Of a stretch of DNA of 52,016 nt, positions 24,420 to 34,308 are shown one piece after another (positions within the stretch are counted from its first letter, which is position 1; each line of letters begins with the position of its first letter). Under the pieces are notes generated by a model. That model did not search any database. It saw nothing but the letters and a program-made list of their open reading frames with translations, and was not told the origin of the DNA. This DNA comes from Gammaproteobacteria bacterium (GTDB lineage Bacteria; Pseudomonadota; Gammaproteobacteria; Chromatiales; Chromatiaceae): positions 1-52,016 of the forward strand of contig JAJFJN010000108.1 in the NCBI GenBank assembly GCA_021773975.1, written 5' to 3'. A program made the translations under genes and the position numbers.

Positions 24420-25595
24420 ATGGAATTACGAAAGCTATTTTCTTTTGCCTTAACATCAATCACGGCTGGTCTTGCAGCCGCTTTTGTAGTGCTTATCCTG
24501 CAACCAAACCTACTAAACAAGAACACCCCCCCCTCTAGCACTGCACCTCAAGCTGGTCAACATTTACCCATCCCCACACTCTTAACTATACAAAATGAGC
24601 CCGCATCATATTCAGCTGCTGTCAAAAAAGCAGCCCCTTCTGTGGTCAACATATTTACCACCAAACTTATCAAGGAAAAAGGCAATCCTATCTTTGATGA
24701 CCCTGCCTTCCGCTCTTTCTTTAAAGATCAGCCCAGAGCAAAGCCTCGCCATCAGCAAGAGAACAGCCTGGGATCAGGTGTCATCATGGATTCACGTGGT
24801 TATATCTTAACCAACCACCATGTCATAGAGGACGCAAGCGAGATACAGCTGGTGCTACATGATGGCCGAAGTATCCCCGCCGCAGTCGTGGGAACTGACC
24901 CCGACACTGACCTGGCCGTACTTTTTGCTCACACTGAAAATCTCCCTGCCATAAAGCTGGGAGATACAGAGCAGATAGAGGTAGGAGACATAGCACTGGC
25001 AATAGGCAACCCTTTTGGTGTGGGTCAAACCGTCACCATGGGCATTATCAGCGCCACTGGGCGCAACCGATTGGGCATCAATACCTTTGAGGATTTTATT
25101 CAGACCGATGCCGCTATCAATCCAGGCAACTCAGGAGGCGCACTTATCAATGCCCACGGTCAGCTGCTCGGAATCAATACCGTTATCTTCTCCAAAACAG
25201 GAGGCTCCCAGGGAATTGGGTTTGCCATCCCCGTCTCGCTCGCCCAGGGCATCATGCAACAACTACTGGTACACGGACGAGTCGTCAGAGGCTGGCTAGG
25301 CATCATGGCACAAGATATGACACCTGAACTGGCGGAGTCATTTAACCTACCCCAGGTTGAAGGCATCCTCATTTCAGGCGTATTGGAACAGGGTCCAGCC
25401 GATCTGGCAGGCATCACACCTGGTGACATCATCACACAGATCAACAACGAAAAATCCAGTGATGCGCGCGATATTCTGAATACCATCGCCATGCAGCCCC
25501 CAGGCTCCATCGTTACCATTAGTGGCTGGCGAGGCCAGCATCAGCTAAAACTCAAGGCCTTAATTGCAGAGCGCCCACCCACACCCAGGCGTTAA
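24420..25595 (+). CDS. algW: membrane-anchored serine protease, AlgW/DegS type
   Basis: The 391-aa product has one N-terminal membrane segment (SITAGLAAAFVVLILQPNLL), a trypsin-like domain with His in LTNHHVIED, Asp in DPDTDLAVLF and Ser in INPGNSGGALIN, and a single PDZ domain (about residues 290-385, opening 'GWLGIMAQDMTPELAESFN'). One PDZ and an anchor fit AlgW/DegS, which cut the anti-sigma factor RseA/MucA when misfolded outer-membrane porins bind the PDZ. Two-PDZ DegP/MucD are excluded by length. It diverges from the Nif3-like gene, as in Pseudomonas. Confidence 0.9.
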   Translation: MELRKLFSFALTSITAGLAAAFVVLILQPNLLNKNTPPSSTAPQAGQHLPIPTLLTIQNEPASYSAAVKKAAPSVVNIFTTKLIKEKGNPIFDDPAFRSFFKDQPRAKPRHQQENSLGSGVIMDSRGYILTNHHVIEDASEIQLVLHDGRSIPAAVVGTDPDTDLAVLFAHTENLPAIKLGDTEQIEVGDIALAIGNPFGVGQTVTMGIISATGRNRLGINTFEDFIQTDAAINPGNSGGALINAHGQLLGINTVIFSKTGGSQGIGFAIPVSLAQGIMQQLLVHGRVVRGWLGIMAQDMTPELAESFNLPQVEGILISGVLEQGPADLAGITPGDIITQINNEKSSDARDILNTIAMQPPGSIVTISGWRGQHQLKLKALIAERPPTPRR

Positions 25596-25678
25596 ACCTA
25601 TCGAGTGGTCAATTTCTATATGCTAGAATCCGATCATTAACCTCGTTACCTCCCTCGAAACATTTAGGATTCACCTTT

Positions 25679-26614
25679 ATGGCAAATAAGACCCGCGTTG
25701 GGGTAGTAGGAGTTGGCTACCTTGGCCGCTTCCATGCCCTCATCTATTCCCGCATGACCAATGTTGAACTGGTCGGCGTTGTAGACAGCAATGCCGAGAC
25801 CGCAGCCAAGGTGGCCGCTGAGTGCAATTGCAAAGCCTACGCCAACATTCAGGATCTCATCGGGAAACTGGATGCTGTCAGCATCGTAGTTCCAACCACG
25901 GCCCACCTTGCGGTAGCCCGCCCGTTTCTTGAGCAGGGCGTGCATATGCTGCTTGAGAAGCCCATCGCAACCACCTGCGATGAAGGGCGCGAGATTGTAC
26001 AGCTGGCGGATAAAATGGGGAGCATCCTACAGATCGGGCATCTGGAACGATTCAATGCAGGTGTAATGGCGCTGGCTGATCGCATCTCCAAACCACGCTT
26101 TATTGAAGCCCACCGCATGGGCGAATTCGTGGCGCGTGCAACCGATGTGGATGTTGTATCTGATTTGATGATTCATGACATCGACATCATCCTCTCTTTG
26201 GTCAATTCCGAGATCACCTCTATCGCCGCTGTTGGCACACGCGTGCTGACAGATCACATTGATATCGCCAATGCCCGACTTGAGTTTGCCAACGGTGCTG
26301 TTGCCAACGTCATCGCCAGTCGCGTATCAGAAAAGAAACTGCGCCGCATTCGGGTCTTCGAAGAGAACCTCTATCAGTCTCTGGATTTTATTGAGCAACG
26401 CATCGAAACGGCCTACCCCAAACCCAGCCCTGACTCAAAGTGGCCAGAGATCACCGTCGAAAAGATTGATATTGAACCCATCAAACCACTGGATACCGAA
26501 TTGGCCGCCTTTATCGACTGCATCCATACAGGCCAACGCCCACTGGTAGATGGTCATGTTGGATTAGAGGCTTTAGAAGTCGCACTAAAAGTGAAGGAAA
26601 TCATAGGCCAATGA
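25679..26614 (+). CDS. gnnA: Gfo/Idh/MocA oxidoreductase, likely GnnA-type UDP-GlcNAc 3-dehydrogenase
   Basis: The 311-aa product has an NAD-binding Rossmann motif (GVVGVGYLGRFHALIYSRM), the family EKP motif (LLEKPIATT, about residue 93-97), and 'DLMIHDIDIILSLV' in the catalytic helix. It precedes a DegT-type aminotransferase with a 4-base overlap, the gene pair gnnA-gnnB that makes UDP-GlcNAc3N for amide-linked lipid A in Acidithiobacillus and others. The nearby envelope genes (lptD, surA) fit that use. WbpB-like O-antigen sugar dehydrogenases are the main alternative; the dehydrogenase class is certain, the substrate is inferred. Confidence 0.75.
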   Translation: MANKTRVGVVGVGYLGRFHALIYSRMTNVELVGVVDSNAETAAKVAAECNCKAYANIQDLIGKLDAVSIVVPTTAHLAVARPFLEQGVHMLLEKPIATTCDEGREIVQLADKMGSILQIGHLERFNAGVMALADRISKPRFIEAHRMGEFVARATDVDVVSDLMIHDIDIILSLVNSEITSIAAVGTRVLTDHIDIANARLEFANGAVANVIASRVSEKKLRRIRVFEENLYQSLDFIEQRIETAYPKPSPDSKWPEITVEKIDIEPIKPLDTELAAFIDCIHTGQRPLVDGHVGLEALEVALKVKEIIGQ

Positions 26615-27732
26615 GTAACAAACAAGAGCAACCCCCTCAGGGCGTACCCTACTTAAGTTTACAGCGGGAATACAAAGAGCTGCGTGATGAATGGATGCAG
26701 GCCATTGATGGTGCAGGTGCCAGCGGTGCCTTTATTCTCGGACCCAATGTAAGAGCATTTGAAGAGGAAGCGGCAGCCTATGTTGGCGCCAAACACGCCA
26801 TCGCGGTAGCCAGTGGCACCGATGCACTGGTGCTCTCACTTCGCGCACTCGGCATCGGCCCGGGAGATGAGGTCATCACTACTCCTTTCACCTTTTTTGC
26901 AACTGCAGAAGCGGTATCGCTGGTTGGTGCCACACCTATATTCGCGGACGTTGAGATCAACAGTTTCAATATTGATCCTGTCAGTGTAGAGAAGTGCATC
27001 ACAGATAAGACACGCGCCATCCTGCCTGTGCATATCTTCGGTAATCCTGCTGATATGACCCGCCTCAATGCCCTTGCAAGAGATCACGACCTGCATGTTA
27101 TTGAGGATGCCGCCCAAGCCTTTGGCGCAGAACATAAGAGCCAACGCGCTGGCAGCATGAGCGACTGCGGCTGCTTTAGCTTCTACCCCACCAAGGTATT
27201 GGGTTGTTATGGCGATGGCGGATTGATCACTACCAGCAGTGATGAAGTTAAGGCACGCTTAATACAACTTCGAAACCACGGTGCAACAAAGCCCTTCATC
27301 CATGTAGAAGTGGGGTACAACAGTCGCCTGGATGAGATTCAAGCTGCCCTACTACGCATCAAGCTACGCGCTATAGAAAAATCTATAACCGCCCGCCGAC
27401 AAGTTGCATCATGGTATGACGAAGAGCTATCTAAACTTGATTTAGTCACGCCTATATCCACGGCAAATAACCGACACGCATACAACCTCTACACCATTCG
27501 CCATTCGCGCCGTGATGCCCTGCGCGACCAACTGAATACATGCAAGATTGGCAACAGCCAATGCTATCCAGCGCCGCTGCACTTGCAAGAGATCTATGCG
27601 CATTTAGGCTACAAGGCGGGTGATCTTCCTGTCGTTGAAGGACTTTGCCACGAAACACTTTCGCTACCCATATTTCCAGACCTAAGCAGAGAGCAGGTAG
27701 CCTACGTATGCGAGCAGGTTGCTAAAATCTAA
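26611..27732 (+). CDS. gnnB: DegT/DnrJ/EryC1/StrS aminotransferase, likely GnnB type
   Basis: The 373-aa PLP enzyme shows 'VPYLSLQREYKELRDEW' at the start, 'AIAVASGTDALVLSLRALGI', 'VIEDAAQAFGAEHKSQRAGS', and the PLP-lysine in 'CFSFYPTKVLGCYGDGG' (about residue 196), with 'GYNSRLDEIQAALLRIKL' in the C-terminal half. Such enzymes transfer an amino group from glutamate to a keto-sugar nucleotide. It overlaps the dehydrogenase gene by 4 bases, so the pair should work on one substrate. The diamino-sugar for lipid A (GnnB) is proposed; O-antigen sugar (WbpE-like) is possible. It ends before a strong bidirectional terminator. Confidence 0.8.
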   Translation: MSNKQEQPPQGVPYLSLQREYKELRDEWMQAIDGAGASGAFILGPNVRAFEEEAAAYVGAKHAIAVASGTDALVLSLRALGIGPGDEVITTPFTFFATAEAVSLVGATPIFADVEINSFNIDPVSVEKCITDKTRAILPVHIFGNPADMTRLNALARDHDLHVIEDAAQAFGAEHKSQRAGSMSDCGCFSFYPTKVLGCYGDGGLITTSSDEVKARLIQLRNHGATKPFIHVEVGYNSRLDEIQAALLRIKLRAIEKSITARRQVASWYDEELSKLDLVTPISTANNRHAYNLYTIRHSRRDALRDQLNTCKIGNSQCYPAPLHLQEIYAHLGYKAGDLPVVEGLCHETLSLPIFPDLSREQVAYVCEQVAKI

Positions 27733-27754
27733 ACCACTCAAATAGATGCTATGT

Positions 27755-27802
27755 AAAAAAACAGGCATTGATAGCTCAAGTGCTATCAATGCCTGTTTTT
27801 TT
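27755..27802. terminator. bidirectional terminator between gnnB and pdxA
   Basis: Perfect 21-base arms (27755-27775 and 27782-27802, core ACAGGCATTGATAGC) enclose the 6-base loop TCAAGT and are bounded by A7 and T7 runs, so the hairpin works on both strands. The pdxA stop codon (27788-27786) is inside the right arm. Confidence 0.95.
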
Positions 27803-28784
27803 GCGCTGCCATTTGTACAGCCGTCTCCAGCGCCACCTTTAAACTGCCACAACTCCCCTGGCCCGTACCGGCCAACTCAAGCGCCGTACCATGATCAACC
27901 GAGGTGCGGATAAAGGGCAAGCCCAGCGTGATATTGACTGCCCGACCAAAACCAAGATGCTTAAGCACAGGCAGTCCCTGGTCATGATACATAGCCAAAA
28001 CAGCATCAGCCTGCTCAAGGTATTTTGGCGTAAATAGCGTATCTGCAGGCAAAGGGCCATTAAGATTCATCCCTTCACTGCGCAACCTATCCAAGGTCGG
28101 AGTGATAATATGAATCTCCTCCTTCCCTAAGTGACCATTTTCCCCCGCATGTGGATTTAAACCACAAACCAGAATATGTGGATGTGTAATACCAAAATAC
28201 ATCTGCAAATCCTGGTGCAGAATACGAATGACTTTTTCTAAATTTTCCTGGGTAATTGCATGGCTCACAGCAGAGAGCGGCAGATGAGTAGTAACCAGCG
28301 CAACACGCAGTCCAGCTGTTGCCAACATCATGACAGGATCAGCACTTGCTAGATCCGCCAAAAACTCAGTGTGCCCAGTGAAAGGGAATCCCGCATCATT
28401 GATAACACCCTTGTGAACGGGACCTGTGACCAAAGCAGAGAAAACCCCACTTAAGCACCCCTCAGTTGCTAAGCGTAAAGCATCGAGCACATAGGAAGCA
28501 TTCGCGCTATTGAGCTGGCCTGCTAAAACAGGTGCGTTTAATACCACAGGTAATATTTTTAGGTTACCTGGTCGCTGTGAGACTGGTTCACTATCAGGGT
28601 CAAATTCGGTAAGTTTAAGAGGAAGATTTAGCTGGTTTGCTCTTTGCTCTAACAACAAAGGGTCTGCAATTACAATCAGCTCGGAAGCATTGGCCTGTTG
28701 TGCAAGTTGCACACACAGGTCAGGTCCAATACCCGCTGGTTCACCTGGCGTAATGGCAATACGCAGCGGGCATTTAAGAGTCAC
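27786..28784 (-). CDS. pdxA: PdxA, 4-hydroxythreonine-4-phosphate dehydrogenase
   Basis: PdxA oxidises 4-phosphohydroxy-L-threonine in the DXP-dependent pyridoxal phosphate pathway. The 332-aa product begins with '[18 protein letters not shown]', has metal-binding His in '[14 protein letters not shown]', '[15 protein letters not shown]' and '[20 protein letters not shown]', plus '[19 protein letters not shown]'. Length and motifs are typical. It overlaps the surA stop by one base, a conserved surA-pdxA arrangement. Confidence 0.97.
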   Translation of the reverse strand: MTLKCPLRIAITPGEPAGIGPDLCVQLAQQANASELIVIADPLLLEQRANQLNLPLKLTEFDPDSEPVSQRPGNLKILPVVLNAPVLAGQLNSANASYVLDALRLATEGCLSGVFSALVTGPVHKGVINDAGFPFTGHTEFLADLASADPVMMLATAGLRVALVTTHLPLSAVSHAITQENLEKVIRILHQDLQMYFGITHPHILVCGLNPHAGENGHLGKEEIHIITPTLDRLRSEGMNLNGPLPADTLFTPKYLEQADAVLAMYHDQGLPVLKHLGFGRAVNITLGLPFIRTSVDHGTALELAGTGQGSCGSLKVALETAVQMAAQKNRH

Positions 28785-30088
28785 TATGAATCTGACAATC
28801 GAATATCAACATAGGCTTCATCACGCAACCTACGCAGATAAAGTTCTCCCTCTTCAGCAGCCTTGCGTTCACGGATGGCATCGCGTGCCAATGATTTTTG
28901 TACTGCCTCTGTATTATCGTGCTCTCTCTGCTCCAACAGCTGTACGATATGCCAGCCAAACTGTGATTTAAACGGTTCACTAATTTGGTTTATCTCTAAT
29001 GTTTTTAGCATCTCTTCAAACTTAGGGACAAAGTCTCCAGGGCTTGTCCACCCCAGATCTCCACCTTTAATGGCTGAGCCTTTATCATCTGAATGAGAGC
29101 GTGACAGGGCTGCAAAATCGTCACCCCCTTCAATACGCTGCTTCAATTGCCCCAATCGATTGCGAGCATCAGCGTCTGACGTAATCTCATTGGTGCGAAT
29201 CAGAATATGCCGAGCATGTGTTTGGGTAACAATTTTACGCTCTCCGCCCTTATAATCCTGCAGCATTACCAAATGAAAACCACTTGAATTACGAATGGGA
29301 TCGCTTACATCTCCGCGCTCCATACTCGCTACAGCATCTATGAATAGAGCAGGAAGTTGCGCTGCATTACGCCAACCCAATTCACCGCCTTCCAGTGCTT
29401 GCCGTCCGTCTGATTCAGCTACTGCTGCCTCTTTAAAATCAATCTCACCCTGCCTAATCCTGCTTAGCAAACGCGCCACTTTTGATTTAGCATCAGCAAG
29501 CTGTTCAGGCGAAGCACCTTCCGGAGTCGCAATAAGGATGTGATAGAGATGATAATCAGAACGTTGAGCAAGACGAGCTGATTCCTTTTTTAGATAACTA
29601 TTAAGCTCCTGCTCAGAAACCTCAATTTGACGAATCACCCGCCGCTCACGTAATCTGGAAATTGCAATCTGTTCACGAATACTCTCTCGAAACTTTTTAA
29701 AGCCAATACCATCAGCATCCAAAGCCTCGCGAAACACATCAAGCGACATATTGTTCTCTGCAGCAATATTATTCAGCGCACGTGCCAATATGTCATCACT
29801 CACAACAATACCCGTCTGCTGTGCCGCAGCGAGCTGTAACGTTTTAATAATCAACCGTTCAAGCACTTGTCGCTCAAGCACACTCTTTGACGGCATACGC
29901 GTGCCTTTTTGCCTTAGTTGGGCAACTAATTGATTGAGTTCATTATCAAGCTCACTACGCACGATGACGTCATCATTTACGATAGCCACAATGTTATCTA
30001 ATTCCTCGATCGTACCCGCAATAACGGGGGTACCGAGAAATAAAGATACTAGCAACATGAACAGAAGAGAGTGCAAAGCAGATTTCAT
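28784..30088 (-). CDS. surA: SurA periplasmic chaperone and peptidyl-prolyl isomerase
   Basis: SurA escorts unfolded outer-membrane proteins to the BAM complex. The product from ATG 30088 (434 aa) begins with a good signal peptide ([20 protein letters not shown]). It has the SurA N-domain ('[20 protein letters not shown]'), two parvulin domains ('[20 protein letters not shown]' and '[20 protein letters not shown]'), and a C-terminal helix. Upstream in-frame ATGs at 30097, 30109 and 30148 would add residues ahead of the signal peptide. None has a clear Shine-Dalgarno, so the start is chosen by signal peptide shape. The gene lies between lptD and pdxA. Confidence 0.94.
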   Translation of the reverse strand: MKSALHSLLFMLLVSLFLGTPVIAGTIEELDNIVAIVNDDVIVRSELDNELNQLVAQLRQKGTRMPSKSVLERQVLERLIIKTLQLAAAQQTGIVVSDDILARALNNIAAENNMSLDVFREALDADGIGFKKFRESIREQIAISRLRERRVIRQIEVSEQELNSYLKKESARLAQRSDYHLYHILIATPEGASPEQLADAKSKVARLLSRIRQGEIDFKEAAVAESDGRQALEGGELGWRNAAQLPALFIDAVASMERGDVSDPIRNSSGFHLVMLQDYKGGERKIVTQTHARHILIRTNEITSDADARNRLGQLKQRIEGGDDFAALSRSHSDDKGSAIKGGDLGWTSPGDFVPKFEEMLKTLEINQISEPFKSQFGWHIVQLLEQREHDNTEAVQKSLARDAIRERKAAEEGELYLRRLRDEAYVDIRLSDS

Positions 30089-30182
30089 AGGGGTCATAAT
30101 ACGTGGCATAGCCGATTCACATACAAATAAAATGGGATTGTACTGCATTCAAGCATAAACAAATAAGCGCGAAGAGATTGGA

Positions 30183-32834
30183 TTAATTATCGTAAGCGTA
30201 TCCGAAAATCCCTTCGTCTAACAGCGTGGTAATATCACTACCAAAACTGCTCAAGCCTTTAAGCTCAAGCTGTAAAAAGATAGCATTATTCGCACTATCA
30301 TCCTCAATCTCATTGACATAGTGCCTGGCTACAACCCGAACTACATAACAGCAACCATCATATTCAAAGCCACCAAATCCTTCCATGGTACGGTTATAGC
30401 GCAATGAGTAGTGCAAACGTCCAACTAGATTTATATTACGGGTTATAGGCCAGCGGGTTGATAGATCCGTCTGCTCAGATATCTCTCGATTAAAATGATA
30501 GGCCAGATTGAAGACGCGGTGCTCTTGATCTCGGTAATGCAGTTGCGCTGCTGCCTTTGTAGTATTCCGACTATGGCGATGCGGATCCCACTGCCCCATT
30601 ATTCGCCCACTCCATGCATCAGCCAAACGGGCAGAAGCTTCAGCAATAATTTCTGAACTGCTGTCATCTTCGTTAACTGCACCGGGGGTCAACTGCACCT
30701 TTCGATCTCTAAAGTAAAGGATTGAACCCACACTGGTTCTAAGCAACTCCCTACCGGTTACGTTTTGTATGATGCGCGATGTTAATGCCAGCGTCAGCTG
30801 ATTGGCATCTCCTATACGATCCGCACCATTAAAGCGATTTTCACGAAAGAGATTAGGAAAGCTGCTGCCATTTCTTGAGGTATCAAAGTTCGGCTGATCA
30901 TCCTGGTCTTCATGTGGAATGGCCAAATAGAAAGCGCGTGGCTCAAGCGTCTGAGCAATAGCATGGCCAAACCAGTTTGTACCTCGATCAAAATAGAGGC
31001 CACTATCAACGCTTAATGTAGAAATAAAGCGATCTGGATCATCTACAGCGCCCACCACCTCATGATCCAAAGAGTACTCGGTATAACGTGCGGTAATCTT
31101 TGGGGTGAAAAAACCCCACGGTTTAACCATCGGCAGACTCAAACCACCATGCAGATCATAACGACGGCCATCAACCTTAGAGCGATGATCGAACTGCACA
31201 TATTCAGCATCCAAGTGGTAGGTCAAACCAAGCAACTGCTCAGGTCGTTCCAGCGAAAATTTAACTTGAGGGAGCCTGCGGTAGGCCTCACTAGTCGATG
31301 CAAGTGCAGAGTCAGTGTTTTGAAAATGCTGCACTCTTCCAAATACTGACCAGTCATCTCCATAATAGGTAACATCTGCACGTCGTTCCACTTGCCGCGA
31401 GGAAGAGACCGCTAGGCTACCACCAAAATCATCCAGATATTCATCATCTGAGACATGATTGATATTCATATCTAATATCAAATTTTGCGCAAGCCGGCCA
31501 TGTTCTTTGATCGATAGCGCACCACGCGATTTATCTACGCCATTTGGGGCATCATTATCATCGGGTATTGCCTCACCTGTGAGGATGCCGCCATGATTCT
31601 CTGTTAAATAGCGAAACTCACCCGCCAACATCAAGCCTCGTCGACTCATGATTCGAGGGGTAATGGTGGCATCATAATTTGGCGCAAGATTCAGATAATA
31701 GGGCATAGAAATATCTGCGCCTGTTTCATCTGATGACCCAATAAGCGGTGCCAAAAGCCCTGTTTTGCGACGATCATCAATGGGGAAACTAATATAAGGG
31801 GAGTAAAATATAGGTACCGTACCACCCAGCATTACCCTGACATGGGTTGCTTCACCACGCCCCGACACCTGATCTGTATCCATCGTCTTGGCACGCAACA
31901 CCCAGCTATTATCGCCAGGGCGGCAGGTTGTATATTCAATGTCATCAAAGTGAGCTTGATTTTTGTTAACTTGCTCTACCCGACTAGCGCTACCCCGCGC
32001 CATTGCAGTAGGAAGCCGATACTCTGCTGGCTCTATATATCCTTGATCCGCCGCCAGATTAAACTGCGCTTTTGATCCTTCAAGACGAAGCGAGGGATCC
32101 TGAAAATAGACACTACCTGTCGCATCCATCACGTCACTTTTATTGTCATGACGGATCTCATCTGCACTCAGCAGCTTATCTCCACTCATTACTTCAACAT
32201 TACCCGTAAAAACACCCACCTCATCATTATGAGAAAGCTCCGCAGCATCTGCATTAATATAAATCTGACCATCATTAACTGATGAGGCATCTTCAGATTT
32301 AGCCGCCAGACGACTCTGCGGAAGGTTGCACTGATTCCAATCCAGCCCACGATCAAGCCGAGGAACCTGTGCCTGATCAGCGGCATTATCAGAAGATTCT
32401 GCTAGCTTAGCTTGCTCTGGTTTAATCTCTTCTTTTTCTAGTTTCTGAACGGCAACAATAGGTGCTGGTTTTTCACGTTTTGGTTCTACAGCTGCTGGTT
32501 TTTTAGGCTGCTCTGCTACAACCGCTGTTTTTGCCTCTAATTTTGAGGATGCGGCAGGGGCTGGTTTCGTTGCGGGGGTTATAACCGGTTCCTGAGATTC
32601 AAGCACAGGCTTAACAGAGGGTGGGGTTTTTTCTTTAGCGACAACAGCAGGCAGTGCCTCCCGGACAGGAGCAGGCTCAGCAGCTAGAGCGCCATCTTTA
32701 AAACACTCCCAACCTGCACCATCAGCCGCTATACGACACGCCCAAGTGGGCGAAGCAGCCTGAAGGGGCAGCGCGGCTGAAACCAGCAGCAAGCTGCTAA
32801 CAGCAACAGTTAGAATCCTAAGTTGTCCGGGCAC
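30183..32834 (-). CDS. lptD: LptD outer-membrane LPS assembly protein
   Basis: LptD forms with LptE the channel that inserts lipopolysaccharide into the outer leaflet. The 883-aa product (GTG start) has a signal peptide, a beta-jellyroll OstA domain (from about 190: 'INADAAELSHNDEVGVFTGN') and a 26-strand barrel. The Cys pattern CRIA, WNQCNL, TTCRPGD and the C-terminal DGCCYVVRV matches the disulfides of the family. A Pro/Ala/Lys/Glu-rich stretch (about residues 50-155) is inserted between signal and jellyroll, making the protein about 100 residues longer than E. coli LptD. It is immediately upstream of surA in transcription. Confidence 0.95.
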   Translation of the reverse strand: MPGQLRILTVAVSSLLLVSAALPLQAASPTWACRIAADGAGWECFKDGALAAEPAPVREALPAVVAKEKTPPSVKPVLESQEPVITPATKPAPAASSKLEAKTAVVAEQPKKPAAVEPKREKPAPIVAVQKLEKEEIKPEQAKLAESSDNAADQAQVPRLDRGLDWNQCNLPQSRLAAKSEDASSVNDGQIYINADAAELSHNDEVGVFTGNVEVMSGDKLLSADEIRHDNKSDVMDATGSVYFQDPSLRLEGSKAQFNLAADQGYIEPAEYRLPTAMARGSASRVEQVNKNQAHFDDIEYTTCRPGDNSWVLRAKTMDTDQVSGRGEATHVRVMLGGTVPIFYSPYISFPIDDRRKTGLLAPLIGSSDETGADISMPYYLNLAPNYDATITPRIMSRRGLMLAGEFRYLTENHGGILTGEAIPDDNDAPNGVDKSRGALSIKEHGRLAQNLILDMNINHVSDDEYLDDFGGSLAVSSSRQVERRADVTYYGDDWSVFGRVQHFQNTDSALASTSEAYRRLPQVKFSLERPEQLLGLTYHLDAEYVQFDHRSKVDGRRYDLHGGLSLPMVKPWGFFTPKITARYTEYSLDHEVVGAVDDPDRFISTLSVDSGLYFDRGTNWFGHAIAQTLEPRAFYLAIPHEDQDDQPNFDTSRNGSSFPNLFRENRFNGADRIGDANQLTLALTSRIIQNVTGRELLRTSVGSILYFRDRKVQLTPGAVNEDDSSSEIIAEASARLADAWSGRIMGQWDPHRHSRNTTKAAAQLHYRDQEHRVFNLAYHFNREISEQTDLSTRWPITRNINLVGRLHYSLRYNRTMEGFGGFEYDGCCYVVRVVARHYVNEIEDDSANNAIFLQLELKGLSSFGSDITTLLDEGIFGYAYDN

Positions 32835-32953
32835 GGCGTGATCTCAAAAGTTATTGTTGCTTTATGGCCAAAACTATCATCTCAGCCCAGAAAAATTACA
32901 TCAGTTTAACCCGTATAAACTCGCATAGAATCACTTTTTCTTCAAGATCGTCT

Positions 32954-34228
32954 TCACTTTTGGATGTATCGTGTCACCAATGCCATCTCATCCGCCTGCG
33001 CTGGCAGTTGAATACGCACCTGATAACCGCTTCCCAGCGCCTCCTGCACCGGTTTACCATTCTTATCCAGCATCGTTTCAAGGGTGAAGGTGTGGTTACC
33101 TGATGAGGTCAGCAGCTCCAGTTGATCACCCACTGCAAACTTGTTTTTTACCTCAATCCCGGTCAGACCATCACTATCCGGCTGCCCCATCACCTCGCCT
33201 ACAAAGATCTGCCGATCACTATCCGAGCTGTTCTGACGGTAATTCTGCAACTGCTCACTCTCATGGCGCTCATAGAAACCATCGGTATACCCACGATTGG
33301 CCAGATTCTCCAGCTCAGCCATCAGCCCCACCTGAAAGGAGCGATGCGCCACTGCATCATCAATTGCCCGACGATAGACTTGAGTGGTGCGGGCTGCGTA
33401 GTAGTGCGATTTGGTACGCCCTTCAATCTTCAGGCTATCCACACCAATCTGCACCAGTCGCTCAACATGCTCCACTGCCCGCAGATCCTTGGAGTTCATA
33501 ATATAGGTGCCATGCTCATCCTCTTCGATGGGCATCAATTCACCGGGCCGCTCACGCTCTTCTAGAAAGAAGGGTTCATCCGCCTTTGGATTGCGCTTCT
33601 GCCCCGTATCAGATTCCCCCACCTTGTACTCCCAACGGCAAGAGTTCGTGCAGGCGCCCTGATTGGCATCCCGGTGATTAAAATAACCTGAAAGCATGCA
33701 GCGCCCCGAATAGGCAATGCAGAGCGCCCCATGAACAAAGACCTCCAACTCCATATCCGGACACTGCTGGCGAATCTCCTCCACCTCATCCAGTGACAGC
33801 TCCCGCGACAGGATCACCCGCTTGATACCAACCACCTGCCAAAACTTCACCGCCGCCGCATTCACTGTATTCGCCTGCACCGACAGATGCACCGTCAACT
33901 CCGGCCAACGCTCCCGCACCAACATAATTAGGCCAGGATCAGCCATAATCAGCGCATCCGGCCCCATCGCCACCACAGGTTCCAGATCATCAATAAAGGT
34001 CTTCAGCTTGGCTCCATGCGGCATCAGATTACAGGTGATAAAAAACTGCTTCTCCAGCGCATGCGCCTCTTTAATCCCCAATCGCAGATTCTCCTCCCGG
34101 AAATCATTATTCCGCACCCGCAGGCTATAGCGCGGCAACCCCGCATAAACGGCATCCGCCCCATAGGCAAACGCATAGCGCATATTTTTCAAGGTACCCG
34201 CAGGGGCAAGGAGTTCAGGGCTTTTCAT
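32954..34228 (-). CDS. yegQ: peptidase U32 family protein, YegQ/TrhP type
   Basis: The 424-aa product starts MKSPELLAPAGTLKNMRYAF, the U32 opening, and has the Cys-rich core 'CIAYSGRCMLSGYFNHRDAN' with 'QGACTNSCRWEY' (about residues 169-200), which likely binds an Fe-S cluster. 'NSKDLRAVEHVERLVQIGVD' and 'LKIEGRTKSHYYAARTTQVY' fit the family. In E. coli YegQ (TrhP) makes 5-hydroxyuridine at tRNA position 34 from prephenate; the classical protease label is misleading. It diverges from nei. Confidence 0.93.
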   Translation of the reverse strand: MKSPELLAPAGTLKNMRYAFAYGADAVYAGLPRYSLRVRNNDFREENLRLGIKEAHALEKQFFITCNLMPHGAKLKTFIDDLEPVVAMGPDALIMADPGLIMLVRERWPELTVHLSVQANTVNAAAVKFWQVVGIKRVILSRELSLDEVEEIRQQCPDMELEVFVHGALCIAYSGRCMLSGYFNHRDANQGACTNSCRWEYKVGESDTGQKRNPKADEPFFLEERERPGELMPIEEDEHGTYIMNSKDLRAVEHVERLVQIGVDSLKIEGRTKSHYYAARTTQVYRRAIDDAVAHRSFQVGLMAELENLANRGYTDGFYERHESEQLQNYRQNSSDSDRQIFVGEVMGQPDSDGLTGIEVKNKFAVGDQLELLTSSGNHTFTLETMLDKNGKPVQEALGSGYQVRIQLPAQADEMALVTRYIQK

Positions 34229-34308
34229 AGAGAGGATTCCAGACTACAGATTATCAGGGGGTGAATTGTATATAATCTGCACTTTAACATCGAATGCTAT
34301 GACGACAC

